Below are positions 15,949 through 26,406 of a stretch of DNA of 64,000 bases, piece by piece. The number at the start of each line of letters is the position of its first letter. The stretch's first letter is position 1. The translations under genes and the position numbers were made by a program. This stretch comes from CAYSYY01 sp964576115 [NCBI: uncultured Gemmatimonadota bacterium] (GTDB taxonomy: Bacteria > Blakebacterota > Blakebacteria > Blakebacterales). The stretch covers positions 126,164-190,163 of the forward strand of contig CAZNUA010000001.1 in assembly GCA_964576115.1 (NCBI GenBank), in the 5' to 3' direction. The notes below the pieces were generated by a model. The model saw only the letters and a list, made by a program, of their open reading frames with translations. It ran no database searches and had not been told where the DNA came from.

Positions 15949-18114
15949 ATGAGGAGACGATTTCCCCAGTTTGTCATAGCCGCCCTTGTCATCAGCCTGA
16001 CCGCCGGTCTGGCCCTGACAGACGAGGGGCAGTGGACCCCCGATTCACTCGAGAAGCTCAACCTGCGCCGCGCCGGCCTGCGGATCCCGACCGCCCGGGT
16101 CTTCAACCCCGGCGGGGAGGGGATCCACGAAGCGGTACTCCTGCTCGGCGGGGGCACCGGAGAGTTCGTTTCGGCCGACGGCCTGATCATGACCAACCAC
16201 CACGTCGCCTTCGGGGCGGTGGCCCGCATCTCCACCGCCGAACAGGATTACATCACCGACGGCTACTACGCCCGCTCGCCGGCCGAAGAGATCCAGGCCC
16301 GCGGCTATACCGCCCGGATGGTCCAGCTTTACGAGGACGTGACCGGCCGGGTGCTCGAAGGTGTCGGCGGGACGATGAGCGAGGCGGAACGTCAGGAGAC
16401 GATCCGTGCCAACGCGCAGGACGTGCTCGCTCAGGCACGGGAGGCCCACCCCGACCTGCAGCTCTCGATCTCCGAGTTCTCGTACGGGAACGCCTTCAAG
16501 ATGGTCGGCTACAGCATCATCCGCGATATCCGGATCGTCTACGTTCCCCCCTTCGCGGTGGGGAACTACGGTTCGGAAACCGACAACTGGATGTTCCCCC
16601 GCCACACCGGAGACTTCAGCTTTCTGCGGGCGTACGTGGCTCCCGACGGCAGCCCCGCTGCCTATGCGGAAGAGAACGTCCCCTACCACCCCCGCAGCTG
16701 GCTCGAGGTGGCCGCCGAGGCGCCGGCCGAGGGCGATTTCGCGTTCCTGATGGGTTTTCCGGGCACCACCATGCGCTACCGCAATTCCTACTACGTGGAG
16801 TACGAGGCCCGGAGCCGCCTGCCCTATGAGATCACGATCCGGGGCGAACGGATCGAAGTCATGGAGCAGGCCGGCGAGGGAGACCGGGCGATCCAGATAC
16901 GGTACGCCGAGACGATCAAGGGAATCGCCAACGGCTACAAGAACTACCAGGGCAAGGTAGTCGGCTTCGCCCGCCAGGATCTGGTCCGGGTCAAGCGTGC
17001 CGAGGAGGAGGCCTGGACCGAATGGTACCGTGCCCGCCCCGAACTGCGAGCCCGCTACGACGGCGTGCTCGACGAACTGGAGGAGATCTACGCCGGCATC
17101 GAACGCGACGCGCCCTTCGAGCGGACCGTACGCGAGCTGATGTATTCCCCCCTGCAGGCCTATGCCGCCGATCTCTACGAGTACTGCGTACAGATGCAGG
17201 CGCCCGAGGCCGAGCGGCCGGTAGCCTACCGGGGCGAGCGCCTCGAACGCGTCCGTTCCGAGCTCCTGGCCGGTCCCCGCTCCTTCTACGCTCCGGTGGA
17301 CGAGGAACTCTACACCCGGGCGGCGGTCCGGGCCCTGAATCTGCCGGCCTCCGAACAGATCACCACCTTCGCCGAGATCGTCCGGGGCCAGGAGATCACC
17401 GGTTACGGCCCGGCCCTGCAGCGGGTGGTCCGCGACGCCCACCTCACATCCCCCCTGCTCGACGAACGAAGCCGGACCGAACTGATCGAAGCCGATCCCT
17501 CAACGGCGGTCCGGCGGGGCGGTCTCTTCATGGCCGTGGCGGCCGACGTGCGACCCGCGAGGCTGACGATCGCCGCGCGGCAGAACGAGCGCAACGGGCG
17601 GCTGGCCCGGCTGCGCCGGCTCTATGCCGAGGGGATCCTGGCCTATCGCGAATCCCGGGGCGAGACGCTCTACCCCGATGCCAACCGCTCGCTGCGTTTC
17701 TCCTACGGCTACGTGCGCGGGTACGACCCGCGCGACGCGGTGCGCATCAGACCCTTCACCCACCTCGCCGGAGTCATGGAGAAGGAAACCGGCGAGGGGG
17801 AGTTCGTGGTCCCCGACGCTCTGAAACAGGCCTGGCTCGAGCGTGACTTCGGCCCCTTCGCCGATGACTCGGGGGACGTGCCCGTCTGCCTGCTGACCAA
17901 CTGCGACACCACCGGCGGCAATTCGGGCAGCCCCCTGATGAACGCCCGCGGCGAGCTGATCGGCATCAACTTCGACCGGGTCTGGGAAGCCACCGTCAAC
18001 GACTACAATTTCGATCCCGAATTCGGACGCAACATCAGCGTACACATGCACTACATCCTCTTCGTCTGCCGCACCTTCGGCGCTGACCGGGTGCTGGCGG
18101 AGCTGGGGTTCTGA
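15949..18114 (+). CDS. S46 family dipeptidyl-peptidase, DPP11-like (Asp/Glu-directed)
   Basis: 721 residues with a signal peptide (about 1-24, ALALT/LALTDEG region), so periplasmic. The chymotrypsin-like double barrel is marked by the catalytic His in MTNHHVAFG (84/85) and the nucleophile S659 in GGNSGSP. R677 lies 18 residues after the nucleophile (INFDRVWE). In Porphyromonas DPP11 the equivalent Arg673 (Ser655 + 18) confers preference for Asp/Glu at P1, whereas DPP7 has Gly. Release of acidic dipeptides would supply aspartate and glutamate, which feed oxaloacetate and 2-oxoglutarate, a plausible reason for its place between fumarase and the tricarboxylate genes. That metabolic link is inference. 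Confidence 0.92.
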   Translation: MRRRFPQFVIAALVISLTAGLALTDEGQWTPDSLEKLNLRRAGLRIPTARVFNPGGEGIHEAVLLLGGGTGEFVSADGLIMTNHHVAFGAVARISTAEQDYITDGYYARSPAEEIQARGYTARMVQLYEDVTGRVLEGVGGTMSEAERQETIRANAQDVLAQAREAHPDLQLSISEFSYGNAFKMVGYSIIRDIRIVYVPPFAVGNYGSETDNWMFPRHTGDFSFLRAYVAPDGSPAAYAEENVPYHPRSWLEVAAEAPAEGDFAFLMGFPGTTMRYRNSYYVEYEARSRLPYEITIRGERIEVMEQAGEGDRAIQIRYAETIKGIANGYKNYQGKVVGFARQDLVRVKRAEEEAWTEWYRARPELRARYDGVLDELEEIYAGIERDAPFERTVRELMYSPLQAYAADLYEYCVQMQAPEAERPVAYRGERLERVRSELLAGPRSFYAPVDEELYTRAAVRALNLPASEQITTFAEIVRGQEITGYGPALQRVVRDAHLTSPLLDERSRTELIEADPSTAVRRGGLFMAVAADVRPARLTIAARQNERNGRLARLRRLYAEGILAYRESRGETLYPDANRSLRFSYGYVRGYDPRDAVRIRPFTHLAGVMEKETGEGEFVVPDALKQAWLERDFGPFADDSGDVPVCLLTNCDTTGGNSGSPLMNARGELIGINFDRVWEATVNDYNFDPEFGRNISVHMHYILFVCRTFGADRVLAELGF

Positions 18115-18146
18115 ACGACCACGACGACGAGAAGGAAAGGAACATC

Positions 18147-19331
18147 ATGGCGCAGCATACCATCGTCGCGATGCCCGGGGACGGTATCGGTGCGATCGTC
18201 CTCCCCGAGGCGATCCGGGTTCTGGAAGCGGCCGGTTTCGCGGCCGGATACGTCCATGGGGACATCGGCTGGGAGTTCTGGCGCACCGAGGGTAATGCCC
18301 TGCCCGAGCGTACCGTCGACCTGCTGGCCGAGCACAAGGTCGGGCTCTTCGGGGCCATCACCAGTAAGCCGAAGAACGAGGCGGCGGCAGAACTCGACCC
18401 CGCCCTGCACGATCAGGGGTACGTGTACTACTCCCCGATCGTAGGGCTGCGGCAGCGCTTCGACCTGGACATCTCGATCCGCCCCTGCCGTTCCTTCGCG
18501 GGCAACCTGCTCAACTTCGTCCGGCGTTCGGCGGGGGGCGCGTGCGAGGAGCCCGAGGTGGACGTGGTCGTCTTCCGGCAGAACACCGAAGGGCTTTACT
18601 GCGGGGTGGAATGGACCGATCCGCCGGCTGCGGTGCGGGCCGCCTTCGAATCGCACCCCAAATTCGCTCCCTTCGCCACCGCCCCGGGAGCCGACCTGGC
18701 CATCTCGAGCCGCATCTTCACCCGCGGGGCCTGCCGCCGGATCATGGAGGAAGCTTTCTCCTACGCCCGGACTCACGGTTATCGCTCGGTGACGGTGTGC
18801 GAGAAACCGAACGTCATCCGGGAGACCTCGGGGATGCTCGAGCACGAGGCCCGCGAGGTGGCCGCCGAGTACGCCGATATCGCGCTGTGGTCGACCAACA
18901 TCGACGCCCAGACAATGTGGCTGACCAAGAATCCCGAGGATTACGGCGTCATCGTGTCGGGGAACATGTTCGGCGATATCATTTCAGACGCTTTCGCCGG
19001 TCTGGTCGGGGGCCTGGGATTTGCCGCCTCGTCCAACGTGGGACGGGAAGTGGCGGTCTTCGAACCCACCCACGGCTCGGCCCCCAAGTACGCCGAGCTC
19101 GAGCCGAGTATCGTCAACCCGATCGCCATGATCCTGGCCGCCGCCATGATGCTCGACCATCTCGGCGAAACCGGAACGGCCGACGCGGTGCGGGCGGCGG
19201 TCGGCCGGGTTGTTTCCGAAGGCAGAATCAGAACCTACGACATGTGCAAGATCCCCGGCGGAGCCGGGGTGATCGAACAGGGTGCGGCGACAACGAAGCA
19301 GATGACCGACGCCGTCATCGACGCCCTCTGA
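18147..19331 (+). CDS. isocitrate/isopropylmalate-type dehydrogenase (beta-decarboxylating)
   Basis: 394 residues, start behind aaaggaac. Family features: PGDGIG near the N-terminus, R102 and R112 (LRQRFDLDISIRPCRSF), NTEGLYCGVEW (146-156), K220, metal-binding D253, D277 and D281, and HGSAPKYA (309-316). K314-Y315 correspond to the Lys-Tyr pair of NADP-using isocitrate dehydrogenase, unlike the Asp-Ile of NAD enzymes. In the substrate motif S-L-N-V-A-L-R of isocitrate dehydrogenase the Asn is Ile98 here, so the substrate may not be isocitrate. Reaction type: oxidative decarboxylation of a 2-hydroxy-3-carboxylate to a 2-oxoacid, or the reverse. It lies 32 nt after the peptidase and 26 nt before the HD gene. 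Confidence 0.9.
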   Translation: MAQHTIVAMPGDGIGAIVLPEAIRVLEAAGFAAGYVHGDIGWEFWRTEGNALPERTVDLLAEHKVGLFGAITSKPKNEAAAELDPALHDQGYVYYSPIVGLRQRFDLDISIRPCRSFAGNLLNFVRRSAGGACEEPEVDVVVFRQNTEGLYCGVEWTDPPAAVRAAFESHPKFAPFATAPGADLAISSRIFTRGACRRIMEEAFSYARTHGYRSVTVCEKPNVIRETSGMLEHEAREVAAEYADIALWSTNIDAQTMWLTKNPEDYGVIVSGNMFGDIISDAFAGLVGGLGFAASSNVGREVAVFEPTHGSAPKYAELEPSIVNPIAMILAAAMMLDHLGETGTADAVRAAVGRVVSEGRIRTYDMCKIPGGAGVIEQGAATTKQMTDAVIDAL

Positions 19332-19357
19332 GGGAACCAGCATCCGGGAGGTCCGTC

Positions 19358-19942
19358 ATGATCGAAGCCGAAGATATCAGGGAACTGTTCGCCGATCTGC
19401 TCACGGAAATCACCGCCGAGGACCTGCGCGAGAAGGTCATCGCGGCCTGGGTTCTGGCCTGTGCCGAGGGGGGGTGGGAGGATCTCGAACAGGTACGCAC
19501 GATGCCCTTCACCCTGCTGACCGACTGCGGCGGGATCGGTTTCGTGGAGCACACCGTGGCCGTGACCCGGGGGGCGCTTGGTCTGGCCGAGGCCCAGCAG
19601 GCGGCTTACGACCGTCTGCCCTATGCGATCGATCGCGACCGGTTGATCGCCGGCGGGCTGCTGCACGATGTGGGCAAGCTGCTCGAGATCGAACCCGACT
19701 CATCGGGGGGCTACCGCAAGAGTCATAAGGGGCGCTGCACCCGCCACCCGATCAGCGGTACCGTCGTCGCCGCCCGGGTCGGACTGGGACCGGAGGTGCA
19801 GAACAGCATTGCCTGTCATTCGAAAGAAGGTGACGGCCGGCCGAAAACGGTCGAGACGATCTTCATCCACCAGGCCGACTTCGCCACCTTCGATCCCCTC
19901 ACCGCCCGGGCCGCCGGCACGCTGATCGAGGGTAAAGACTGA
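19358..19942 (+). CDS. HD-domain hydrolase, function unassigned
   Basis: 194 residues, start behind cgggaggt. Candidate metal ligands follow an HD-superfamily arrangement: H65, H103-D104 (GGLLHDVGK), H130, H154 and D174. This suggests a dinuclear phosphohydrolase rather than a simple HD nuclease. The protein is cytoplasmic. Its TGA overlaps the ATG of the fused hydro-lyase gene (TGATG), which argues for coupled translation and a shared process. Possible roles include repair of a damaged cofactor or metabolite, or turnover of a nucleotide signal. None can be assigned from sequence. Confidence 0.83.
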   Translation: MIEAEDIRELFADLLTEITAEDLREKVIAAWVLACAEGGWEDLEQVRTMPFTLLTDCGGIGFVEHTVAVTRGALGLAEAQQAAYDRLPYAIDRDRLIAGGLLHDVGKLLEIEPDSSGGYRKSHKGRCTRHPISGTVVAARVGLGPEVQNSIACHSKEGDGRPKTVETIFIHQADFATFDPLTARAAGTLIEGKD

Positions 19943-21808
19943 TGGGCAGGACCGTCATCGAGCAGATCATCGCCGCACATACCGGCGACGCGGTCACCCC
20001 CGGCGCCGTGGTGGAACTGGCGATCGATCTGCGGGTGGCGCGCGACTTCGGCGGTGCCAACGTGGTGGCCAATCTCGAGGAACACGACCTGCGGCTGGCC
20101 GATCCGGAGCGCACCGCTTTCACCTTCGACTGCAATCCGACCGGCTCGGACCAGGGGTATGCCGCCAACCAGCAGCGCTGCCGCGACTTCGCCCGCCGGA
20201 ACGGGGTCAGGATCTTCGACATCAACCGGGGAATCGGCACCCACCTGGTGATCGAAGAGGGGCTCGTCGCTCCCGGCTCGACCTTCGTCTCGACCGATTC
20301 GCACGCCAATATCATGGGAGCAGTAGGCGCCTTCGGCCAGGGCATGGGCGACCTGGACATCGCTCACGCTTTTGCCCGCGGTTCGGTCTGGTTCCGGGTG
20401 CCGCCGACAGTACGGGTGCACCTGACGGGCGAACCCTCGCCGGTGGCCGCGGCCAAAGACCTGACCCTGGCCCTGGTGCGTCATTTCGGTTCGAAGGGTC
20501 TGCTCGGCCGGGCGGCCGAGGTCTCGGGTCCGGCGATCGAGGCTCTCGACCTGGCCGGACGCATCACCCTGGCCTCGATGGCCACCGAGATGGGCGCCAT
20601 CATCCTCTTTCCCCTCCCTTCTGCCGCGGCCGAGGCCGAACTGGCCGCCTGGACGGATCAGGAACGCACCTGGCCCCGGCCCGAGGCGGGAGCGGCCTAC
20701 GAAACCGAAGTCGAGATCGACGTCGAGGGGCTCGAACCGCTCGTGAGCCGGCCGGGCCATCCCGATGACGTCGTGCCGGTCAGCGAGGTCGAAGGCGAAC
20801 CAATCGGCTCGGTCTTCATCGGCTCGTGCACCAACGGCCGGCTGGCCGATCTGGCTGCGGCGGCCCGGATCGTGAGCGATCATCCCCCGGCCGACGGGGT
20901 GATCGTCAAGGTGGTGCCCGCCACCGACCGGGTCTGGCGCGAAGCGCTGGCCGGCGGCCTCGTCGAAACGTTCAAGCAGGTCGGCGCCCTGTTGAGCAAT
21001 GCCGGCTGCGCCGGCTGCGCCGCCGGTCAGGTGGGACAGACCGGACCGGGGGAGGTCACCCTATCGACCGGCAACCGGAATTTTCCCGGCAAGCAGGGGC
21101 TGGGTTCGGTCTGGCTGGCCTCGCCGGCCACCGCGGCCGCCTCGGCCGCGGCCGGTTTCATTACCGGAGTCGACCGGCTGGCCGCGGCCCTCGAACGGCC
21201 GGCCGTGCAGAGAGCCGCCGAGCCTGTGGCCCCGATCATCGCCGAGCCGGCCGCCCGGCGTCCTGTCTCCTCCGCTCAGGCGGCGCAGGCTCCGGCCGCC
21301 GACAGAGCCCTGGTCGTCGAGGGGCGCGTCTGGATCCTGGAGACCGATTCGGTGGATACCGACATGATCTACCACAACCGTCACCTGGCCGTGGTGGATA
21401 TGCAGGAAATGGGACGATACGCCCTGGGGAACGTCCCGGGCTGGGAGGAGTTTCCTGAACGGGTTCGGCCCGGCGACATCCTGGTGACCGGAGCCAATTT
21501 CGGCGCCGGGAGCAGCCGGCAGCAGGCGGTGGATTGTTTCCGGGCGCTCGGAGTGGGAGCGATCATCGGCGCCAGTTTCGGAGCCATCTACGAACGCAAC
21601 GCCGTCAACAGCGGTCTGGCCCTGCTGCAGGGCGATCTTCGCTCCGCGCTCACGGACGGAGACCGGGTGCAGGTCGATCTCAAAGAAGGTATCGTGGAGC
21701 GTATGAGCGACGGAGAACGATTCGCGGTCACCCCGATGTCGGAGGTCCAGCTCCGCATCTACCGCCGGGGCGGCCTGCTGGCCGGTCCCGGAGCAGAACC
21801 GGACGAGC

Positions 21809-21816
<8 letters not shown>
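19942..21816 (+). CDS. aconitase-superfamily hydro-lyase, LeuC-type and LeuD-type domains fused
   Basis: 624 residues. Residues 1-420 are a LeuC-like large subunit with 4Fe-4S ligands C296 (GSCTNGR), C356 and C359 (AGCAGCAAG). An Ala/Pro-rich linker (about 420-455) leads to a LeuD-like swivelling domain (455-610) with VDTDMIYHNRHLA and NFGAGSSRQQAVD. LeuC and LeuD are usually separate, and the joining order large-small matches mitochondrial-type aconitase. The substrate-selecting loop YHNRHLA differs from the YLRT, YLRM or YLVY types of homoaconitase and isopropylmalate isomerase. Likely reaction: dehydration and rehydration of a citrate-like tricarboxylate. It overlaps the next gene by 8 nt. 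Confidence 0.9.
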
Positions 21817-23070
<1,254 letters not shown>

Positions 23071-23074
<4 letters not shown>

Positions 23075-23568
23075 AGGTCTGGCGCTATGGCGACGACGTG
23101 AACACCGACCAGCTCTTTCCCGGCAAGTACACCTACAGCTGCTCCACCGCCGAAGACATCCTCCCCCACCTGCTCGAGGACCTCGACCCCGCTTTCGCCG
23201 CTGGCGTGCAGGCGGGTGACGTCATCGTGGCGGGGCGCAATTTCGGCTGCGGTTCGAGCCGCGAGCAGCCCGTCCTGGGACTCCGGGCCGCCGGCATCGC
23301 GGGCATCGTCGCCGAATCGTTCGCCCGGATCTTCTTTCGGGCGGCCGTCAACCAGGGCCTGGTCCTGATCGAATCCCCCGCAGCCGTCGGGGCCTGGGCA
23401 GAGGGGGACGAGATCATCCTCGATCCCGCCGGCGGCATGGTGCGGGTGGGGACCGAAACCTTCCGGGTACCCCCCCTTCCCCCCCTGCTGCTCGAGATCA
23501 GGGAGGCGGGGGGACTCCTGCCGGCGGTCCGAGCCCGCCTGGCTGCAGAGAGGGACAGTGAATCATGA
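23071..23568 (+). CDS. aconitase-superfamily hydro-lyase, small subunit (LeuD type)
   Basis: 165 residues with the small-subunit motifs GDDVNTDQLFPGKY, AGRNFGCGSSREQP and ESFARIFFRAAVNQGL. The specificity loop after PGK reads YTYS, whereas isopropylmalate isomerases and homoaconitases carry YLRM, YLRT or YLVY. This argues against a simple leuD annotation. It overlaps LeuC by 4 nt (ATGA) and the CitDE fusion by 4 nt, so stoichiometric coupled translation is likely. No leuA or leuB is adjacent, which also speaks against leucine synthesis. Confidence 0.92.
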
Positions 23569-24830
23569 GCCGCACGACACAGGATATCGGCGAGGCCGGT
23601 CACCGGGGATCAGAGGTCCGCTCCGACTGCTGGATCAGGGTCGAACCGGGAGCCGGTCCCGGCGTGAAACTCACCAGCCGGGTCGAGGCCTTTTACGGAG
23701 AGAGTATCCGTGCCCTGATCGAAGCGGGGCTCACCGCGCTCGAGGTCCCCGACGCGGCGGTCACAATCGAGGACGGCGGAGCCCTGCCCTGGGTCATCGC
23801 CGCCCGTCTCGAGGCGGCGGTGCGGGCCGCCGGCGCCGGCGGTCCCGAGCCCTTTCTGCCCGAACGCACGGTCGAGCCGCGCCGCCCCGAACGGGATCGC
23901 TTCCGGCGATCCCGCCTCTACCTGCCGGGAAACACCCCGAAGTTCATGCTCAATGCCGCCCTGCACGCCCCCGACGGTATCATCCTCGACCTGGAAGATT
24001 CGGTTGCACCCGAGCGCAAGGCCGAGGCCCGCTACCTGGTCCGTAACGCTTTGCGGGCCCACGACTTCGGCGCCTGCGAGGTCATGGTCCGGATCAACCA
24101 GTCTCCCCTCGGACTGACCGATCTCGACATGATCGTTCCCGAAGGCCCCGAGCTGATCCTCATCCCCAAAGCCGAAGACGCCGCAGGAGTCCGTGAGGTC
24201 GCCGAAACCGCCGGCATCCTGGCCGTCAACGCGAACCAGCCCGCGCCTCTTCTGATGCCGATCATCGAAAGTGCCCGGGGAGCGTGGTTCGTCTACGAGA
24301 TCGCCACCGCCCACGAACAGGTGGCGGCCCTCACCATCGGTCTGGAGGATTACACCGCCGATCTGGGGGTCGAGCGCACCGCCGGGGGACGGGAATCGTT
24401 CTGGGCCCGCGCGCGGCTCGTCAACGCCGCCCGCGCGGCCGCAGTACAGGCCATCGACACCGTCTTCAGCGACGTGGACGACGCCGAGGGACTGCAGGCC
24501 AGTGTGGCCGAAGCCCGCGCTCTCGGTTTCGAGGGCAAGGGCTGTATCCATCCCCGCCAGATCGGAATCGTCCACCAGACCTTCGCCCCGGGACCGGAGG
24601 AGATCGACAAAGCGGTGGCGATCGTCCAGGCCTGGGACGTGGCCCGGGAACGGGGCGAGGGAGTCGTAGCCCTGGGCAGCAAGATGATCGATCCCCCGGT
24701 GGTGGCACGGGCAGAGCGGATCGTGAAGCTGGCCCGGGCCCTCGACCTGATCGCAGACGCCCCCAGGGACGGTGGGCTCACCGCCGACGACGGCCGGGAG
24801 AGCGACACTGCTCACAGCAGGGAGGTCTGA
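23565..24830 (+). CDS. citDE-like: citrate-lyase-type CitD-CitE fusion (acyl-carrier domain plus beta subunit)
   Basis: 421 residues. Residues 15-95 resemble the citrate lyase acyl-carrier protein CitD (SDCWIRVEPG, then VTIEDGGALPWVIAARLEAA). Residues 105-395 are CitE (RRSRLYLPGNTPKFML, GIILDLEDSV, ALTIGLEDYTADLG, GKGCIHPRQI). CitE cleaves the acyl-bound hydroxy-tricarboxylate to an oxoacid plus acetyl carrier. In stand-alone CitD the phosphoribosyl-dephospho-CoA arm is on a Ser two residues before a conserved Asp; here that position is R19, with S20 next to D21, so the carrier residue is uncertain. CitD and CitE are normally separate genes. Citramalate lyase is an alternative identity. The prosthetic-group genes citX/citG and the ligase citC are not in the window. 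Confidence 0.86.
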   Translation: MSRTTQDIGEAGHRGSEVRSDCWIRVEPGAGPGVKLTSRVEAFYGESIRALIEAGLTALEVPDAAVTIEDGGALPWVIAARLEAAVRAAGAGGPEPFLPERTVEPRRPERDRFRRSRLYLPGNTPKFMLNAALHAPDGIILDLEDSVAPERKAEARYLVRNALRAHDFGACEVMVRINQSPLGLTDLDMIVPEGPELILIPKAEDAAGVREVAETAGILAVNANQPAPLLMPIIESARGAWFVYEIATAHEQVAALTIGLEDYTADLGVERTAGGRESFWARARLVNAARAAAVQAIDTVFSDVDDAEGLQASVAEARALGFEGKGCIHPRQIGIVHQTFAPGPEEIDKAVAIVQAWDVARERGEGVVALGSKMIDPPVVARAERIVKLARALDLIADAPRDGGLTADDGRESDTAHSREV

Positions 24831-24832
24831 GG

Positions 24833-26395
24833 ATGCCGGAGACAGGAATTGCTCGCGTCGAGAACGTCCTCGGGCGAAGCGTACCCGAGAGCGTCAACGG
24901 TCGCGCCCGGGTTCCCTTTCAGGGGGTGGGGATTCACCGCCCCGGGGGATACCGGACCGGACCGCCGATCCGCTCGTGTGCCGATTACCCCGTCGACGGC
25001 GACAAACGCGTACCCGATCTCGAGGCTGCACTCGAAGCCTGCGGTCTGGCCGACGGGATGACGATCAGCACCCACCACCATCTGCGCAACGGCGATACGA
25101 TCGCCAACGCCCTCTTCGATACCGCCGCCCGTCTGGGGGTCAGGGATCTGATGTGGTTCCCCTCAGCATCCTTCCCCTGCCACGAACCGCTCATCGAGCA
25201 TCTCGATTCGGGCGTCATCCATCACATCGAGGGGAGCATGAACGGTCCTCTCGGGGATTACTGCTCGCAGGGACGGATGCGGGGCACGCATGTGCTGCGC
25301 TCTCACGGCGGCCGCTGGCAGGCAATCCAGGACGGCGAGGTGCATATCGATCTCGCCGTCATCGCCGCGCCGACCGCCGATCCCTTCGGTAACGCCCACG
25401 GGCTCACAGGACCGTCGGCGACCGGGGGGCTGGGTTTCGCCCTGGCCGACAGCCGCTATGCCGACCGGGTCGTCGTCGTAACCGACAATCCGGTCCCCTT
25501 CCCCGCCGTGCCGTGGCAGATCCAGGGGAACGACGTGGACTGCGTGGTCGAAGTCGAGAGTCTGGGGGATGCGTCTCAGATCATCTCGGGTACGACCCGG
25601 ATCACCCGCAGTCCCGACCGCCTGCTGATCGCCGAGCAGGTGGCCCGCTTCGTGGCCGAAACGGGCATCATGCGCGAAGGCTTCAGTTTCCAGGCCGGTG
25701 CCGGCGGCACCGCTCTGGCCTTCACCATCTATCTGAAGGAGCTGATGCGCGAAGCCGGAGTGAAAGCCCGCTTCATACGCGGCGGCACGACCCGCTACCT
25801 GGTCGAGATGCTCGAGGAGGGCCTGACCGATTACCTGCTCGACGGTCAGACCTTCGATCTGGAAGCGGTGACGAGCATGGGCCGCAATCCCGGCCACGTC
25901 ATGACCAGCCCCTTCACCTCCTATAACTACCACGGCAAGGGCAATTTCGCACCGCTGGTGGACGTGGTCGTGCTGGGTGCCACCGAAGTCGACACCGCTT
26001 TCAACGCCAACGTGGTCACCCACAGTGACGGTCGCCTCCTGCATGGCATCGGCGGCTGGCAGAACTGCCTGTTCGCCGGCTGTACCATTCTGGCCGTACC
26101 CACCATGCGCGACCGCATTCCGGTTATCGTGGACGAGGTCACGACCCTCTGCGCTCCCGGCGAACTCATCGATGTAGTGGCAACCGAACGGGGTATCGCC
26201 ATCAATCCCCGCCGCCGTGACCTGCGCGAGGCCCTGGCCGGCTCATCGCTGCCGATCCGCGAGATCGAGGATATCCGCACCGAACTGGTGCAGATGTGCG
26301 GGGCGCCGCAAAAGCCCCGGCCGGAGGAGGAGATCGTTTCGGTGGTCACCTGGGTGGACGGCACCTTGCTCGACAGTATCCGCCGGGTGGAATGA
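24833..26395 (+). CDS. citF-like: citrate lyase alpha subunit-type CoA/ACP transferase
   Basis: 520 residues, close to the usual 500-510 of CitF. Recognised from GMTISTHHHLRNGD, EGSMNGPLGDYCSQGRMRG, SHGGRWQAIQDGEVHIDLAV, GDASQIISGTTRIT, GFSFQAGAGGTALA, SMGRNPGHVMTSPF and VDVVVLGATEVDTAFN. CitF exchanges acetyl on the carrier for the tricarboxylate, forming the acyl-carrier ester that CitE splits. Its start lies 2 nt after the CitDE stop and behind a clear ggaggt. With the fusion it gives a complete two-polypeptide lyase. The homologous citramalate lyase alpha subunit cannot be excluded. Confidence 0.93.
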   Translation: MPETGIARVENVLGRSVPESVNGRARVPFQGVGIHRPGGYRTGPPIRSCADYPVDGDKRVPDLEAALEACGLADGMTISTHHHLRNGDTIANALFDTAARLGVRDLMWFPSASFPCHEPLIEHLDSGVIHHIEGSMNGPLGDYCSQGRMRGTHVLRSHGGRWQAIQDGEVHIDLAVIAAPTADPFGNAHGLTGPSATGGLGFALADSRYADRVVVVTDNPVPFPAVPWQIQGNDVDCVVEVESLGDASQIISGTTRITRSPDRLLIAEQVARFVAETGIMREGFSFQAGAGGTALAFTIYLKELMREAGVKARFIRGGTTRYLVEMLEEGLTDYLLDGQTFDLEAVTSMGRNPGHVMTSPFTSYNYHGKGNFAPLVDVVVLGATEVDTAFNANVVTHSDGRLLHGIGGWQNCLFAGCTILAVPTMRDRIPVIVDEVTTLCAPGELIDVVATERGIAINPRRRDLREALAGSSLPIREIEDIRTELVQMCGAPQKPRPEEEIVSVVTWVDGTLLDSIRRVE

Positions 26396-26406
26396 GGAGG
26401 TGACAC

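Noticed and set aside
19816-20883. Reverse frame across the HD and hydro-lyase genes
   Set aside because: It spans the overlap of two well-supported forward genes and lacks a plausible start or domain.
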